A stretch of 64,000 nt of DNA from Rhyzopertha dominica. Lineage: Eukaryota; Arthropoda; Insecta; Coleoptera; Bostrichidae. A program made the position numbers and the translations under genes. Shown piece after piece: positions 37,811 to 49,945 of this stretch (positions within the stretch are counted from its first letter, which is position 1; each line of letters begins with the position of its first letter). The DNA lies in the NCBI GenBank assembly GCA_025024175.1, contig QCXZ01000001.1:2852001-2916000 (forward strand), given 5' to 3'. Under the pieces are notes generated by a model, which worked only from the letters and a program-made list of their open reading frames with translations, ran no database searches and was not told where the DNA came from.

Positions 37811-40800
37811 GATAAAGGTTTCTTACCTTTAAGATGTATCCCTTTTATTTCTAAGTATCACGAAACAAAATTAAGTTCCTAGATTGAATGCTTTATCGTA
37901 TTGACTTATGGAGTTGATGGAACACTGAAATCTAAAAATAAGACAGTGGCGTGAAGTTATTTAGTCGTGAATAAGTTTGATTTATTTGCATATTTGGCAC
38001 TTACACCAAGACAATTGTAACCTAAGCACAGGGGCTCGTTAGACCATCTTGTACGAGACCGGGCGTATTCTGGCCGTGTACCTTTCCCCACTGCCAGACA
38101 GAATGCTAATTAAAGATAATAAGATGTTTTGTATTCATACTTACAGTATAATTCTCAAAGCGGGGTATTGTGTTAGCTTTAGATACTATAATTTGCGAAT
38201 TTTTTGTTACGACTACGATTAAGTCGAGCTATAAAAAGTGAGGATTTTCCGTACTTATTGTAACGAATAATTGTGCAATTATTAGAATACTGCAATCAAT
38301 TCTTGTGTGATGTTACTAAAAGTAACTTCAAGATCAAAACCAAAATTTAACCATAAGCAAAATTGTGTCATTATTATATCCATAAAATTATAATTTGCTT
38401 GTATTTTTTGCTAAGAGCTTGATGGCTCGTTATTGCAATAATGGAATTCGTTTTGCACTGGACACTGGTATCCACCTTGAATATGTTTGTTTAATTAGTC
38501 ACTCATTTACATATTTAATAGGACTTAGAATCTTATGGTTTTAGCCAAAATGCATAATTAAGCTGTCTAATTAGCAACAGGTTTGCAATTTGGCACAGAA
38601 CATTTTCCCTGATAATTTTGGAGAAACCTTATGCGGATGTGATTCAAGATAACAGAATCTAATCATGTAGCCATAGTTACCGATATAATATTTCAGATAA
38701 ATTTAATGCATTTAGGTACTTTTATGCTGTCTTTCTTGTTTAATATGAGAATTTGCTATAGAAATGTGGTTATCTTCTAGTAAAGGAATTAATTTAACTA
38801 AAACCTGAAAACTGTTGTTTTATTTTAAGAAATGTGGAGCGGACTAACGAAACTAACCCGCCACATAAAGCAAAACAATGTGAAAAATGTGCTCATTTCT
38901 GCAAGAAAATAAGCAGAGGTTGTTTTAGGTATTTTCTCGATATTTTCATACATTTCATGCTTATAATAATTTTGAAGTAAACATAAATTTTTGTCTTCTA
39001 AAAGCCGGTAGTTTAGACGCCTATTAGAAATAAAAAGAAACTATTCGAAAAATATACATTAATGATTTCTAGCTTTGTTATTTATTCATGAAGTTGCAGT
39101 TCATCCGTAACTTTATAAATCTCTAAAAATAGAGAGAATTGTTGTACACAACAGTCCTTTGTATTATGTTTTCCATTCATTATAAAATATTTTGCGTTTA
39201 TTTAAAATTTTCTAAAAAAATTATACATACGAAAATGCTAAATCACTCCTAGTCTAAGTAGCACAAAAATATTCAATCATTCCAAACAGAAAAGGAAAGA
39301 AGTTAAATCCAAAATATATTTGTGATGGCTTTCAATTTTAATATTTTCCAATAATTTAATAACTATTTTTTTAAATAATAGTTTAACAATACCACTTGCC
39401 TCTTATTCTCTGAATGTTAATATTAGGGAATACTTTTCTCCAATGGTCAGATATGTTCTAACTATCGAGAGAAGAAGTAGACGAATTATTATTTGATATT
39501 TCAATTACTCTGTTCGGTGTGAATTTAATAAGATGGAGTTTATCGACATAGCAGGGCTGTGAAATGCAGTATTGTGAATTTCACTTCATCAAAATTAAAT
39601 GCGATAGAAAGAATATTTTACTTTAATAAAAAAAAACAGTCCAGTCGAACTATTAATAATATTACATCAAATGAAAGGAAATTAATATTTGCCGGTGGGG
39701 AAATATTTGTAGCGTTTCATTTCAAAGAGTATTTACGTTTAAAATTTATGACATTCAAACCTTAAAAAGAATTTTCAAATAGTACTTAAAAGGATGGTTC
39801 TATGTCTTAGAGTTATGCCCGCTTTTTTGACAAAATGTTGAATAACTCCATACTGCATGGTGCATAAAATGGTAAAAAATTCATAAGTAATACAAAAACA
39901 TAATAAAAAGATCGTGCATTTTCTGTGCAAGCAGTAGTGTTCCTTTTTGAACACAATTTGATGTTGTGCCAATCAAAAATCAAATGTATGTTTCAGTTTT
40001 AGACATTGGCACTGCTAAAATACGGGAAAATTGAATCTAAATTAATTTTCTACAGTATTAGACTATTTCGTAAGAAAACCAAACAACTTTATCCTTCAAT
40101 GTAAGTAGTTTGTGTATAAATGCAAATAATGTCCTCAGAGTGTGTTCTTTTACTATTTATTTGTCCAGAGTAATAAGAATATTGACTATGTTGGGTGAGA
40201 AAGCTAGTTAACCTGACTGATGTTCTTTATCTTCCGCTTCTCGTACGCCACTGCCATTGATGTACTTTTTAAGAAGTTTCAACTCGATTGTTGCGAGCTC
40301 ACTGGTTTTTTGGTGCAGGCATGGGTGGATGCTATGTGCGGTTTGACTTTGGTTCTAGCTCTTCAGTCTCCAGCTGTGGGAATAAAACATTTGGTTTTTG
40401 TGGTATTTAGGTTGTGTTTTCAACTAGCAAAACCGGTAAATGAGTGCAAGAAAAATTGCTTGTGTAAAAGGCTATGCTCTTTGTAAGATTACGTTGTAAT
40501 AGTTACTGAACTTTTTTATTGTACGTTGTGTTGTTTGAAGGCTTCTACAAACATATTGTTTCTCAATATTAAATAATATTGCACTTAGATGGTCTCTGTT
40601 TGGGGTATATTTGTATCTATTTGACATACTGTGCTATTATACTTTACTACCCCATTGGAGTACCAAAAATTTGCTTATAAAAGGCGTTGTTGAAAGTGAG
40701 AACTATATTATTAAAAATGAAAATAATAAGTTCTAAAAACATATCCAGTGTAAAATTACAATGTTTCTTTATGTTAATACTTTTTGCAGAGATCCCAAGG

Positions 40801-42925
40801 AATGTTTGTAAAAAGTAAAATAACATCTAAGCTAACTAAACAACATCCATCTGGAAGGCACAAGTTATTATATTTTTTCGAAAATTGAAAGGAGTCTTTG
40901 ATATGATATTGTAGCCCACAGTTAATATTTCTAACACCAAATTTGATAAAATTTTGGTATTACACTTTTGTAACTGATCAATCTTTTACTGTCTGCTAAA
41001 GATGTCATGTTCTTATCTCTTAACTTCTTAAAGACCTAGTCTTTTAAGTCTTTTGTTGTTATTAACTTTAAATAAACAAAATACGTACACATTAGAACTT
41101 GATAAAAGAATAAATCAAAGCTGGCATGTTAGTCCAGAAGTTTTTTAGTTCGTTCAAAAAGATGCCACGCTTCCAAATGCGGTCCTGCACGTCTTATTAC
41201 GGTTCATTGTTGGATACCATTGACCAGCAACCCATAGTAATCCACGCTAAGCTAGTTAGTTACAAAAATTCCACGAATCAGGCATTTTTAGAAATGCACA
41301 TCGTTTACCTTCACAAAGAGCATCGTGAGAGCAGCGCACTTGTATAAAGTGAAATCGCGGTAAGTCACTTTAGAAGTTCAAGGTTGTTGTCTGCATTACC
41401 GAACAATTTGAGCATCGGTCGATCGATCATTATAAATTGATTGGTCTTTTTTGGGTTTTCTCCTGGCGTTGCGTGCTGTATTAAGACGTTCGAGGATGAT
41501 GGCTCAACGCGTTAAGAAACAAGCTTTGTTTTAAGGACTATTGATACGTATTACGTGTTAAATACATAGTTAAATATTGACAGTGCTTTAGTGTTTGGTT
41601 GCTCGTAGAATACATAATGTTTTGTAAGTGGATAATTCAGTTAATTAGTTAAATGTAAAAGAAGCTGTGCATATTGGTTTCATCGAGTGGACATTGTTAT
41701 GGAATGACAGTACCAGTGAATGAATGACACTCATTGAAAGAAATATATATGTTCGCAATTTTGTCCAATTTTATCGCGCCAAAATATTTCTACCATATCA
41801 ATTTCTGATATTTTCTAGATAGGAAGAAGTTCTCTGTGATCTTCTGTCGCAGTGGTAGACAAAGTGTTTTGGTCGAAGCAGAAATAGGAGGTTCATCCGA
41901 TTTTGTGCTTTACCTTGAACAAGAGCAACTGATTCAAGTAGATTCAAAGTCATATCTGTTAAAGCACCATTTTTGTTTTTTTCACGTTATACCATAATGA
42001 TTAAAGTTGCCACCACTTCTTTGGTGAGATTGTTAAATGTAAAAAACTGTCAATGAACAAATCATGAATGAACCTGAAAATTTTATTCATTCTGTCGATC
42101 CTGAAAACTCAATTTGTGTTTTGTACATATAATTAATTTGGGGCGAGAGATTTCATGAAGGTTCTTCATTGTGAATCTAATTGTTCTGAAAATATTTTGA
42201 TTACGAAGGCGATGATAAAAATATTATTGAAGTAGTTGATTCGCCAGTAAAAAAATTCATGGTATCGCAACTAAGCTAAAAAATTTTGAACACTTTTGCA
42301 GACATTGGATGGTACAAATTTAAAAATGATGATGCCAAATATTGGTGTCATAACACGGTGGAACTCAACTTGAGTGGAGCCTAAAAATATACAGGTAGAT
42401 ACCATATGAAATATGCTTTAGTTGTTTTGTGGACTTTTTAGAAAAATGAGTAAGGCTATTCAATTTTTAATAATAAAATAATATTTTTATGTAAAGGGAT
42501 CTTATTGTTATAACCCTCTGAGGGTTAAAAAAAACAGCTCTATTCAAGATATTTTCAGCCACTACTGCATATTGGTTTCAGTGATAGCCTTGCATGCTTC
42601 TTAGGCAGTATCTTCCGATTAGTATGGCCAGATACCTTAAATATTGGTGTATCAAATATATAAAACCATTATCTTCAGTTTCCTACCTCGGTAACAAGAT
42701 TAACATATAAATCAAATAAAATATAGTTTTTGACCAAGAAAGAGTAGATTTTAAATATAGCCGTGGTAAAAACTACATAATACGTGAAACACAGTCGACA
42801 ATTGACATAGTTTCAATAATAAAATATTAAAGTTCCTATAGATGCTAGTTGATTATTCTATGATGTAAAATAACAGATATGTTGTTGAAACAGTTTTGCT
42901 AGATATCACTCTAATCAACTGGTCC
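37811..42925. other. Long AT-rich non-coding stretch with two weak open frames
   Basis: An ATG-started 88-codon frame at 40220-40486 lies in locally GC-richer DNA. It contains Cys-rich ends but no recognised domain. A frame from about 41162 to 41347 is followed by a GCG|GTAAGT donor-like site near 41361. A perfect 8-bp inverted pair TAACCCTC/GAGGGTTA lies at 42511-42527. I see no transposon or gene that explains these. Confidence 0.35.
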
Positions 42926-42928
42926 ATT

Positions 42929-43693
42929 ATGAGTTTATTTATTTATTGCAAGACCTGTGGATCATTGCTTGGACCTCGTACGCCTGGCCTTGAATGTTGT
43001 TTTTGTCNCCAGTTCTTTCACACGAAGTGTATAAATATTTCCAAAAACCAACTTGACGTTCTATCAGCTGTTGAAGGATGCATCTGGAGATGCAGCGAAT
43101 GTGTGAACAAAAAACTTGAAAATGAGAGTTTACTTAAAGCCATTGAAACGTTGCAAAACACTGTAGGCATGCTGAAACAGCAAATAGAACAAATGCAGCG
43201 TGATCGCTCCGTTAATGATTTGAATAACTTCGAAAACTCTGAAAAAATAATTGCTGAAATATCCGAACGTCAGAAAAGGGAGAAGAATATTGTAATGTTT
43301 GGGGTGCCATCGGACCAGGAAACACCGGAGTCAGACCAGCGCAATGTTGCTGACATAATCGAATCCATTGCTCCTAATGTTGCGGGAAGCGTAGTTAAAG
43401 TTCTGCGTATTGGCCGTGGTGCGAACGGCAAACCTGCGCCGCTTAGGGTCACTTTGTCGTCCAAACGTGATGTTCTCGATATTTTGAAAAACAAGAAGGA
43501 ATTGAAGACACGCCCGAACAGGATCGTAATTACTACTGATCAAACTAAGCTTCAACGTGAGTACTACCAGAAGATTAGAAATGAAATGAATACCAGAAAA
43601 GAAAATGGAGAAAAGGATATCTACATCAAATACGTCAACGGCATTCCACAAATTTCCAAGTCAAAAAACTCGAGATTAAGTTTAGTCATGTAA
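42929..43693 (+). CDS. Retrotransposon ORF1 protein with PHD-type zinc finger
   Basis: 254 codons from the ATG at 42929. The frame is open further up to 42896, but only via TTG, so I take the first ATG. Residues about 7-60 form a C4HC3 PHD-like finger: CKTC, CCFC, FFHTKC and WRCSEC. A Glu/Lys/Leu-rich heptad region (about 62-105) should form a coiled coil. A nucleic-acid-binding type domain follows from about 115 (REKNIVMFGVPS) into a basic C-terminus. PHD-like fingers are known in CR1-clade ORF1 proteins. The role would be RNA binding and particle assembly at insertion. The codon with N at 43008 lies between zinc ligands and is not itself a ligand. The end overlaps ORF2. Confidence 0.83.
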   Translation: MSLFIYCKTCGSLLGPRTPGLECCFCXQFFHTKCINISKNQLDVLSAVEGCIWRCSECVNKKLENESLLKAIETLQNTVGMLKQQIEQMQRDRSVNDLNNFENSEKIIAEISERQKREKNIVMFGVPSDQETPESDQRNVADIIESIAPNVAGSVVKVLRIGRGANGKPAPLRVTLSSKRDVLDILKNKKELKTRPNRIVITTDQTKLQREYYQKIRNEMNTRKENGEKDIYIKYVNGIPQISKSKNSRLSLVM

Positions 43694-46473
43694 ATATTCG
43701 ATCACTACTGCCCAGTTTCAGTGATTTTAAAAACTTTGTCATGTACAAGAATTTTGATATAATAGCATTAACTGAGACTTGGTTGGTTTGTGATTATCCT
43801 AGTAAACTAGTTTCAATTAATAATTATAATCTAGTTAGATTAGATAGACCATCTAGGGGTGGCGGAATAGCAATTTACATAAAAAATAAATATAAGGTTA
43901 AAACTATTTATTCCAATATTGGGGAAACTGGTCTCGAACAGTTGTGGGTTGTAGTGCATATTGGCACTAAAAAAATTGGATTAGGTGTGGTTTATAGAAC
44001 CCCGAGTGCTCCTTTTGTTTCTATAGACGAACTTGTTGAGCCTCTTGAGATAATTTATCTTGAGACTCCGTCTGTTTTGGTTATGGGTGNTATTAATATA
44101 AATATGTTGAACACTAACACAGTTGCAACAAATCATTTCAAATCTATTTTAGATTCTTTTGACTTAGTACAGATTGTCGACAAGCCTACCAGGATTACAA
44201 AGTCTGGTGAGTCACTGATTGATGTTATATGCGCTAGTAGACATTTAAAAACATTTAATGTTGATGCAATCGATACTGTTTGTAATACTGATCATTTACT
44301 TGTGTGTTGTTCTGTACTTTTTGATTCGGAAAAAAATGCACCTAAGCATTTTGTATATAGAGATTATTCTAGCTTTAATCTTGCTGATTTTTCTCGCGAT
44401 GCGTCTCTTATTCAATGGAATGACATTTGCACCAATGACGATATAAACGTGCAAGTGGATATGTTAAATGATGCAATATTGTATCTGTTCGATTACCATG
44501 CACCTTTACGTGCAATTAAAACCAATAAGCCTCACCGACCGTACATTACTTACAACATAAAAAAGATGATAGCTCTAAAAAATAAAGCGCATAAAAGATT
44601 TATTAAACTAAAAACTGCAACATCCAGAAAATATTATGTAGACCTAAGAAATTATGTAAAATTAGCAATTAAACGGGAGAAACAAGCTTACATAAAGCGT
44701 ATAGTCACAATGAGTAAAAATAACAATAAAAAGTTGTGGCAACATTTTAGCCAACTTGGTGTCCCCACAAAAGTAAAGTCGAATGGAAATTTGCCCGAGG
44801 ATCTGCTAAACCCTGAGGCAATAAATGATTTTTTCTTGAAAGTTGCTGGACAAACCGAGGTTGACCTTGATACCCTACATTTTTACAGGCATAATAACTT
44901 AAATAATGGTCCTTTCATACTTAGGAAAATCGAGGACGCAGATATTTTTCGTAGTTTAAGATTGATCAAGTCTAATGCATATGGTCTTGACGGAATTAAT
45001 ATTAGAATGATAGATCTGGTAATACCATATTGTTTAAATGTTGTCAAACATATATTTAACGTTTCCCTTGAGATTGGTGTGTTTCCTCAAACCTGGAAAT
45101 CTGCTAACGTTATACCCCTGCCAAAGGTCTCGTCTCCTTCGTCTTATAATGATTTGAGGCCTATTAGTATTTTGCCTGCATTTTCTAAATTGTTGGAACG
45201 TATGGTGTGTGATCAGGTTAATGAATTTTTGAATATAAACTCTATTTTACCGCCTGTGCAGTCAGGGTTTCGTTCGGGGCATAGCACCACAACTGCTCTG
45301 CTCAGAGTGACCAATGAAATTGCGACAAATATGGACCGATCTAACAGTACTATCCTTATACTGTTGGATCAAAGTAAAGCATTTGACCTCGTAAATTTTG
45401 AATTGTTGATTGCTAAATTGAGTTACATAGGTTTTGACCAGGTCGCACAGAGATGGTTTTCAAGCTATATCTACGGCAGGATGCAGAGAATAATACTAAG
45501 CGATTTTTTATACTCAGATCTAAAAGAAACTAGAAGTGGCGTCCCTCAGGGTAGTATCTTGGGGCCTATATTATTCTTACTGTATACTTTTGATTTGCCT
45601 GCAGCTTTGTTTAGTTCACAGATTCAGCTTTATGCTGATGACGCTCAGCTGTATCTTCCTTGTATCACAGGAGATGTTGATAATGCAATAGCTGCTATTA
45701 ATTATGATTTAAATGTGTTTTCCAAGTGGTGCAGAAAACATGGTCTAAAGCTTAATCCTAAAAAATCTATTGCTATGTGCATTGGTAATCAGCATTGCAG
45801 TGACCTCGTGTGTTCAAATTATAGTGTTACTATTGATGGAACTGTGCTTGATTGGGTGGACTGTGCTAAAAATTTGGGTGTCGTCTTTGATAGAAGTTTG
45901 TGTTTTAACAAACATTGCCAAGAAGTGTACAAAATATGTCTTTTTAAATTAAAAACCATGTACGGCTTAAGGGACATCTTGAATGATAATGTAAAGTTAA
46001 AATTAGTAAAGGCATTAATTTATCCTCATGTAGATTATTGTTCTCAAGTTTACTATCATTTTATGCCCAAGTACAATCAATTAAAAATCCAACGTGTCCA
46101 GAATGCTTGTATAAGATATGTGTCTAGGGTTCCATTCAGAGAGCACATCACTCCATATTTAATTCGTTTAAATGAACCAAAAATGAATCTCAGGATGGAA
46201 TACCTAGATAGCGTACTATTGTATAAGATTTATACTAATAGGGTACCTTCTTGTCTAACAGATATTCTTGTGAGACGCGCTCAAATTCATGATGTCAATG
46301 TTAGATATAATTCTTTTACCGTGCCTCAACATCGCACATCAAAATTTGAGGGTAGTTATGGTTACATAGCTCCTACATTATTGAATAAAATTCTTGATAT
46401 CGTAGAGCTGCCACTGGCGGCGTTCAGTCGACGTCTTAGGCATCGCTTTTTCAGTAATTTGCAATTGGATTGA
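43585..46473 (+). CDS. Retrotransposon ORF2: AP endonuclease plus reverse transcriptase
   Basis: The frame is open from 43585. The first ATG is at 43741 (910 codons from there), but conserved endonuclease sequence HVNIRSL starts upstream at about 43690, so translation must begin earlier or by a frame change from ORF1. Endonuclease landmarks numbered from the 43741 ATG are LTETWL (about 11), VVYRTP (about 84), MGxIN where x is the catalytic Asp position (117), and NTDHLLV (182). RT landmarks are SGFRSGHST, ILLDQSKAFDLVNF, GVPQGSILGPILF (600) and YADDAQLY (631). The C-terminal region includes KIQRVQNACIRYVSR. It nicks DNA and copies its RNA at the nick. ORF1 precedes it on the same transcript. 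Confidence 0.9.
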   Translation, partial: NEYQKRKWRKGYLHQIRQRHSTNFQVKKLEIKFSHVNIRSLLPSFSDFKNFVMYKNFDIIALTETWLVCDYPSKLVSINNYNLVRLDRPSRGGGIAIYIKNKYKVKTIYSNIGETGLEQLWVVVHIGTKKIGLGVVYRTPSAPFVSIDELVEPLEIIYLETPSVLVMGXININMLNTNTVATNHFKSILDSFDLVQIVDKPTRITKSGESLIDVICASRHLKTFNVDAIDTVCNTDHLLVCCSVLFDSEKNAPKHFVYRDYSSFNLADFSRDASLIQWNDICTNDDINVQVDMLNDAILYLFDYHAPLRAIKTNKPHRPYITYNIKKMIALKNKAHKRFIKLKTATSRKYYVDLRNYVKLAIKREKQAYIKRIVTMSKNNNKKLWQHFSQLGVPTKVKSNGNLPEDLLNPEAINDFFLKVAGQTEVDLDTLHFYRHNNLNNGPFILRKIEDADIFRSLRLIKSNAYGLDGINIRMIDLVIPYCLNVVKHIFNVSLEIGVFPQTWKSANVIPLPKVSSPSSYNDLRPISILPAFSKLLERMVCDQVNEFLNINSILPPVQSGFRSGHSTTTALLRVTNEIATNMDRSNSTILILLDQSKAFDLVNFELLIAKLSYIGFDQVAQRWFSSYIYGRMQRIILSDFLYSDLKETRSGVPQGSILGPILFLLYTFDLPAALFSSQIQLYADDAQLYLPCITGDVDNAIAAINYDLNVFSKWCRKHGLKLNPKKSIAMCIGNQHCSDLVCSNYSVTIDGTVLDWVDCAKNLGVVFDRSLCFNKHCQEVYKICLFKLKTMYGLRDILNDNVKLKLVKALIYPHVDYCSQVYYHFMPKYNQLKIQRVQNACIRYVSRVPFREHITPYLIRLNEPKMNLRMEYLDSVLLYKIYTNRVPSCLTDILVRRAQIHDVNVRYNSFTVPQHRTSKFEGSYGYIAPTLLNKILDIVELPLAAFSRRLRHRFFSNLQLD

Positions 46474-46585
46474 TTTGTATGTTAGTTTTTTATATAACGC
46501 GTTTAATGTATATTTATTTGTGAACGGGGGAGTGGTAGAATGACTGACGTCAAATCTCCTACCTTTTGTGTACATTATTTTGCAC

Positions 46586-46613
46586 AATAAATAACTTTAT
46601 TATTATTATTATA
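46586..46613 (+). terminator. Poly(A) signal and TTA tail of the CR1-type element
   Basis: AATAAA at 46586-46591 is followed by TTATTATTATTATTA. Same organisation as at 1172-1195. Confidence 0.75.
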
Positions 46614-48295
46614 TTGGGTTTAGACATCAATTGAATGTTATTACTTTTTAAAAAATAAATCGGATTAAAGATAGCCTAGGTATACTTACAAACCAAATTA
46701 TGTAAATTCTTTAAGCGACCGTAATCTAAATCTAAATGTTTACATAAATTGGCAGAAATCGTAAAATTAGAGGTTTCGAATATTCAAAAACGTTAGCGAA
46801 ATCAGTCGATCGTGTTATGTAGATATATTCTCGTCAAAAACTGAAGGTGACATGGAAGTTTTTTAACAGGCTCGCTCCACTTTTCCATCGCTTTATATCG
46901 ACACATCAAGCACGTTGTTTATCGAATAAACTTCCCAAAGCGCTTTTGCTAACACATAGCTGTTCTCTAATCAATACGCATTACCAATTGCTTCGGCAGT
47001 CTTGAAGGCGTAATTCGTCCTAAAGCCTTTGAATAGAGCGCTAAATTAAATTATCGGTAATTCGTCAAAGGCACTACACCGTTTGCTCCCTGAAGCAGGT
47101 GAGCTTTAAACGTGCTTACGCAAGAATTCGCACTCATGTAGAAAGCTACTGCATCTTATACTGAATATATAACGTTATTTTGCTACACCTCTGGTAAATA
47201 TTAATAGCGGTTAATTTGATAGGAGTGCTTGATGAAAACAACTGGTTAAGTGTCAGTCAAAGGTGCAGTTGCTAAGAATACTTCTTGACCATTCATTACA
47301 CTGTCTTCCCGAATACTGGTTGTCCAATTATTAATTTCTGGCAAGCAGCTAAAGTAGTTGGACACATTTCAAGTTTAAATGGTTATTTGTTAGATATGTA
47401 GTAATTACACTAACTAGATGACAGCATCCATATAGCAGAATATTGCAGGAGCCAAAACAAATTGTTGAATAAACCACTGACCAAAACAAAACCACAAGTG
47501 GCACAAGTGCAAATAAAATTCTAGAAAATTGGGTAAGAGAGAGTGGATGGAAATTGGACACTTTTTATGGGTTATATACTATATAGTTTACTTGCAGTAA
47601 CATGAAAATCGAAGCATTAAATTTGTCCAGTCTGCACTCGCGCATTAACGTAGAAATGGTAAGCATGAAAAGCAGCGATTTAATTACAAAAAGCTTCATA
47701 TCCATCTCTCACCTTTTTTCTACTCTTACCTCATAACTCACCTCTAACGCCTATTTTTGCGGGTACTTATAAAGCATCTTCAGTGTATGAGAGGCACTCG
47801 TCATTCTCTTCGTCATCTTCCCATTCCCGAGAAAGCTCTTTGGCGCTATTAACACTGATTTGTAAACTCTTTCATAATATATGTTGGCCGGTTAATCCAA
47901 CATCTATCTCTTATTAATTTGTAGCGTTTGTGATATTTCAAGGAGAGAAATTATTGACAAGAATGAGGTCACGTGTCAGATAAATGATGGTTTGTGTTGT
48001 CAGAATTTTTGAACAAATGATCTTTAATTTCGTAAGGTGTATTTCCCATACTCTGCTCGTTTTCTAAGCAAAATATCACTTGGTTGGGAAGTCTCAATCG
48101 TAATACACTTATGTGGCGCTGCACAACGATTTGTAGTAATTAATAAAAAAGTTGAAGTGATTATAATTATTATGATTAATATTCATTGTCATTCAGCTTG
48201 GCAACTTGCCATATATAAAAAATCAGCTTCGCTACAAAACTATACTTATTAAGCAGTATCGAAAAAAGTCGTAAACTTCTCACCTTTGTTAGTTC
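46614..48295. other. AT-rich non-coding DNA
   Basis: No gene, transposon end or RNA recognised. Confidence 0.5.
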
Positions 48296-48299
48296 ACAT

Positions 48300-48600
48300 C
48301 TTGTTTAGTATCAGATTGCACCTATTGCATTTATTCTACAATGTGTTGGGTGCTTATTCAATTTTGAAACTGGTAAGGTTGATTATACGTATATTAACCC
48401 TAAAAACGTCATTATTGCAATTGGCAAATGCGACAAATTACGTCACACGATTACGCAAACGTAAGGGGCTGTTTTACGCGGGAATTTTTAAGTTCTGAAG
48501 GTATTATTAGTTTTTCATGTCATCAAATAAAATGTTCAAAATACATCATATACACTTAAGGCCATATACACTTGCCCTTCGCACTATTTTCAGAAATTGC
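48300..48600 (+). repeat. Dispersed repeat, copy B
   Basis: Diverged partner of 17985-18290 in the same orientation. Shared blocks are TACAATGT (48338), TTATTCAATTTTGAAA, ATATTAACCCTAAAAAC, GTCACACG and CGCACTATTTTCAGAAAT. The frames it contains are not preserved between copies. Confidence 0.55.
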
Positions 48601-49247
48601 CGAAAACACCCAACTTTCGAGGAATGACGTAAACTTAACTTAAATACACATTATAGTTAGCTGTGGCTTCAGGAAACCGACTATTTCTAAGCTTCCGACA
48701 ACGTACAACTTATGTGATTATTAATGGACAAATGAAAACAAATGAATTAATGTCAGTCCACCAATCTTTATACTTTAACATTTAGTTGTTAGTAAAGTAG
48801 TTTCCTCGAAACATAATTCACAAATGCGTGTGTCCAATGGGCATAACGAAAAACGCTGAATGCAAGAAAATCCTCATCATGTAAAAAGCGGGGACCCCAA
48901 TAACTATTGAAATTCGAGTTTAGTGTAAGGTGGGGCATTACAGGGTGAACAGTTCTTGGTTCACATGTTTTTGATTGGTCTCTGAGTGGTGCACGCTATC
49001 TCACTTTCCTTTTCCTTCTCCCAAAAATCACCCTGCATAATGAAATCATCAGACGTAGATTCCAACGGTCTATTTTCATTGTTGAGTGCGTATGTTCCAG
49101 ATCTGCATTCGTTAACTGTACATTATGTTATTTAATTTCTTGTAGCCTTTATCGCAGAGTTTTTGTGTATTTCTCTCAGCTACAAATTATATACCCTCTA
49201 CTTCTAAACTATAATTGCCATTCCATATCATTACCTTCTACTATATA
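48601..49247. other. Non-coding DNA
   Basis: Nothing recognised before the CACTG-ended transposon. Confidence 0.45.
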
Positions 49248-49874
49248 CACTGAAAAAAAAATATAGTAAATTTAACTTCAATTGTAATAATCTTTACCAC
49301 AAAATATAGTGCAAATACGACTAGATACAAACTGTAGAAAATTATACTATATTTTTGTAGATTAACTATTGTAGATGTATTTACTAAAAATGTAGAAATC
49401 AGTACTTACCATTTTATAGTGTATGTTCTTAGAGAATGCAGTACAGTTCAATACAAATTTTGTAGGATTTACTAGGCAGGGTATCACAATTTCTTCTACA
49501 AGATGTAGTGTACTTTATTAGTGTTTTGTTTATTGTAACATATTATAATAGTCAAATTTAATATTCCAGTATGCTAAATTTTACTATGTTAAATCTTTTT
49601 CTTTACTATAAATTAGTGTTATAATTTACTAAAAATATAGTGGATATAGTGCAAAAATAAATGAAACCAATGCAGCATTATTATGATTTTATTCATAAGA
49701 CAAACAAGGTTACATTTTTGTACCTGTAAATTAAACATTTTACGTAATCGTCCATGTTGCAGTACACAACAATTAGGGGCTGTTTAATAAGGAAAATCCA
49801 ATATAATAATATAAAACACAATAACCACTAACACTTCCGCACAAATAAAACGAGAACGTGAGTGGACGAGGCTT

Positions 49875-49945
49875 ACGTGATGGCGGATGGCGTGATGCCA
49901 CGATGTGATGACCTGCGCGCGCGCTGCCGCCGAGCGACTATAAGT
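49875..49945. other. CpG-rich island inside the CACTG element
   Basis: About 70 bp with GCGCGCGCGC and GCCGCCGAGCG in an element that is otherwise about three-quarters A+T. On the minus strand it is followed by an ACGTTCTCG segment. It looks like captured promoter or 5'-UTR sequence, but no gene is attached. Confidence 0.35.

Larger units (their letters stand above)
42929..46613 (+). mobile_element. CR1/jockey-type non-LTR retrotransposon, nearly intact
   Basis: Two consecutive protein frames (ORF1 with a PHD finger, ORF2 with endonuclease and reverse transcriptase) are followed by a ~110-bp 3' UTR, poly(A) signal and TTA-repeat tail. The element would copy itself by target-primed reverse transcription. 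ORF2 is uninterrupted for over 900 codons, so the insertion is young. The 5' boundary and target duplication could not be fixed: sequence upstream of 42929 is AT-rich without a clear promoter. Two N bases (43008, 44090) fall in coding codons. Confidence 0.85.

Noticed and set aside
40220..40486. 88-codon ATG-started frame
   Set aside because: Locally GC-richer but with no domain, no convincing splice sites and no polyadenylation context.
41162..41347. ATG-started frame followed by a GTAAGT site near 41361
   Set aside because: The frame stops before the donor-like site, so it is not an exon in that frame, and no motif is present.
42511..42527. TAACCCTC/GAGGGTTA as a piggyBac-type end
   Set aside because: It is a self-contained 17-bp palindrome. 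No TTAA-bounded partner end or transposase was found.
43331..43651. 106-codon minus-strand open frame
   Set aside because: It lies antisense within ORF1 of the retrotransposon, which explains it as a shadow.
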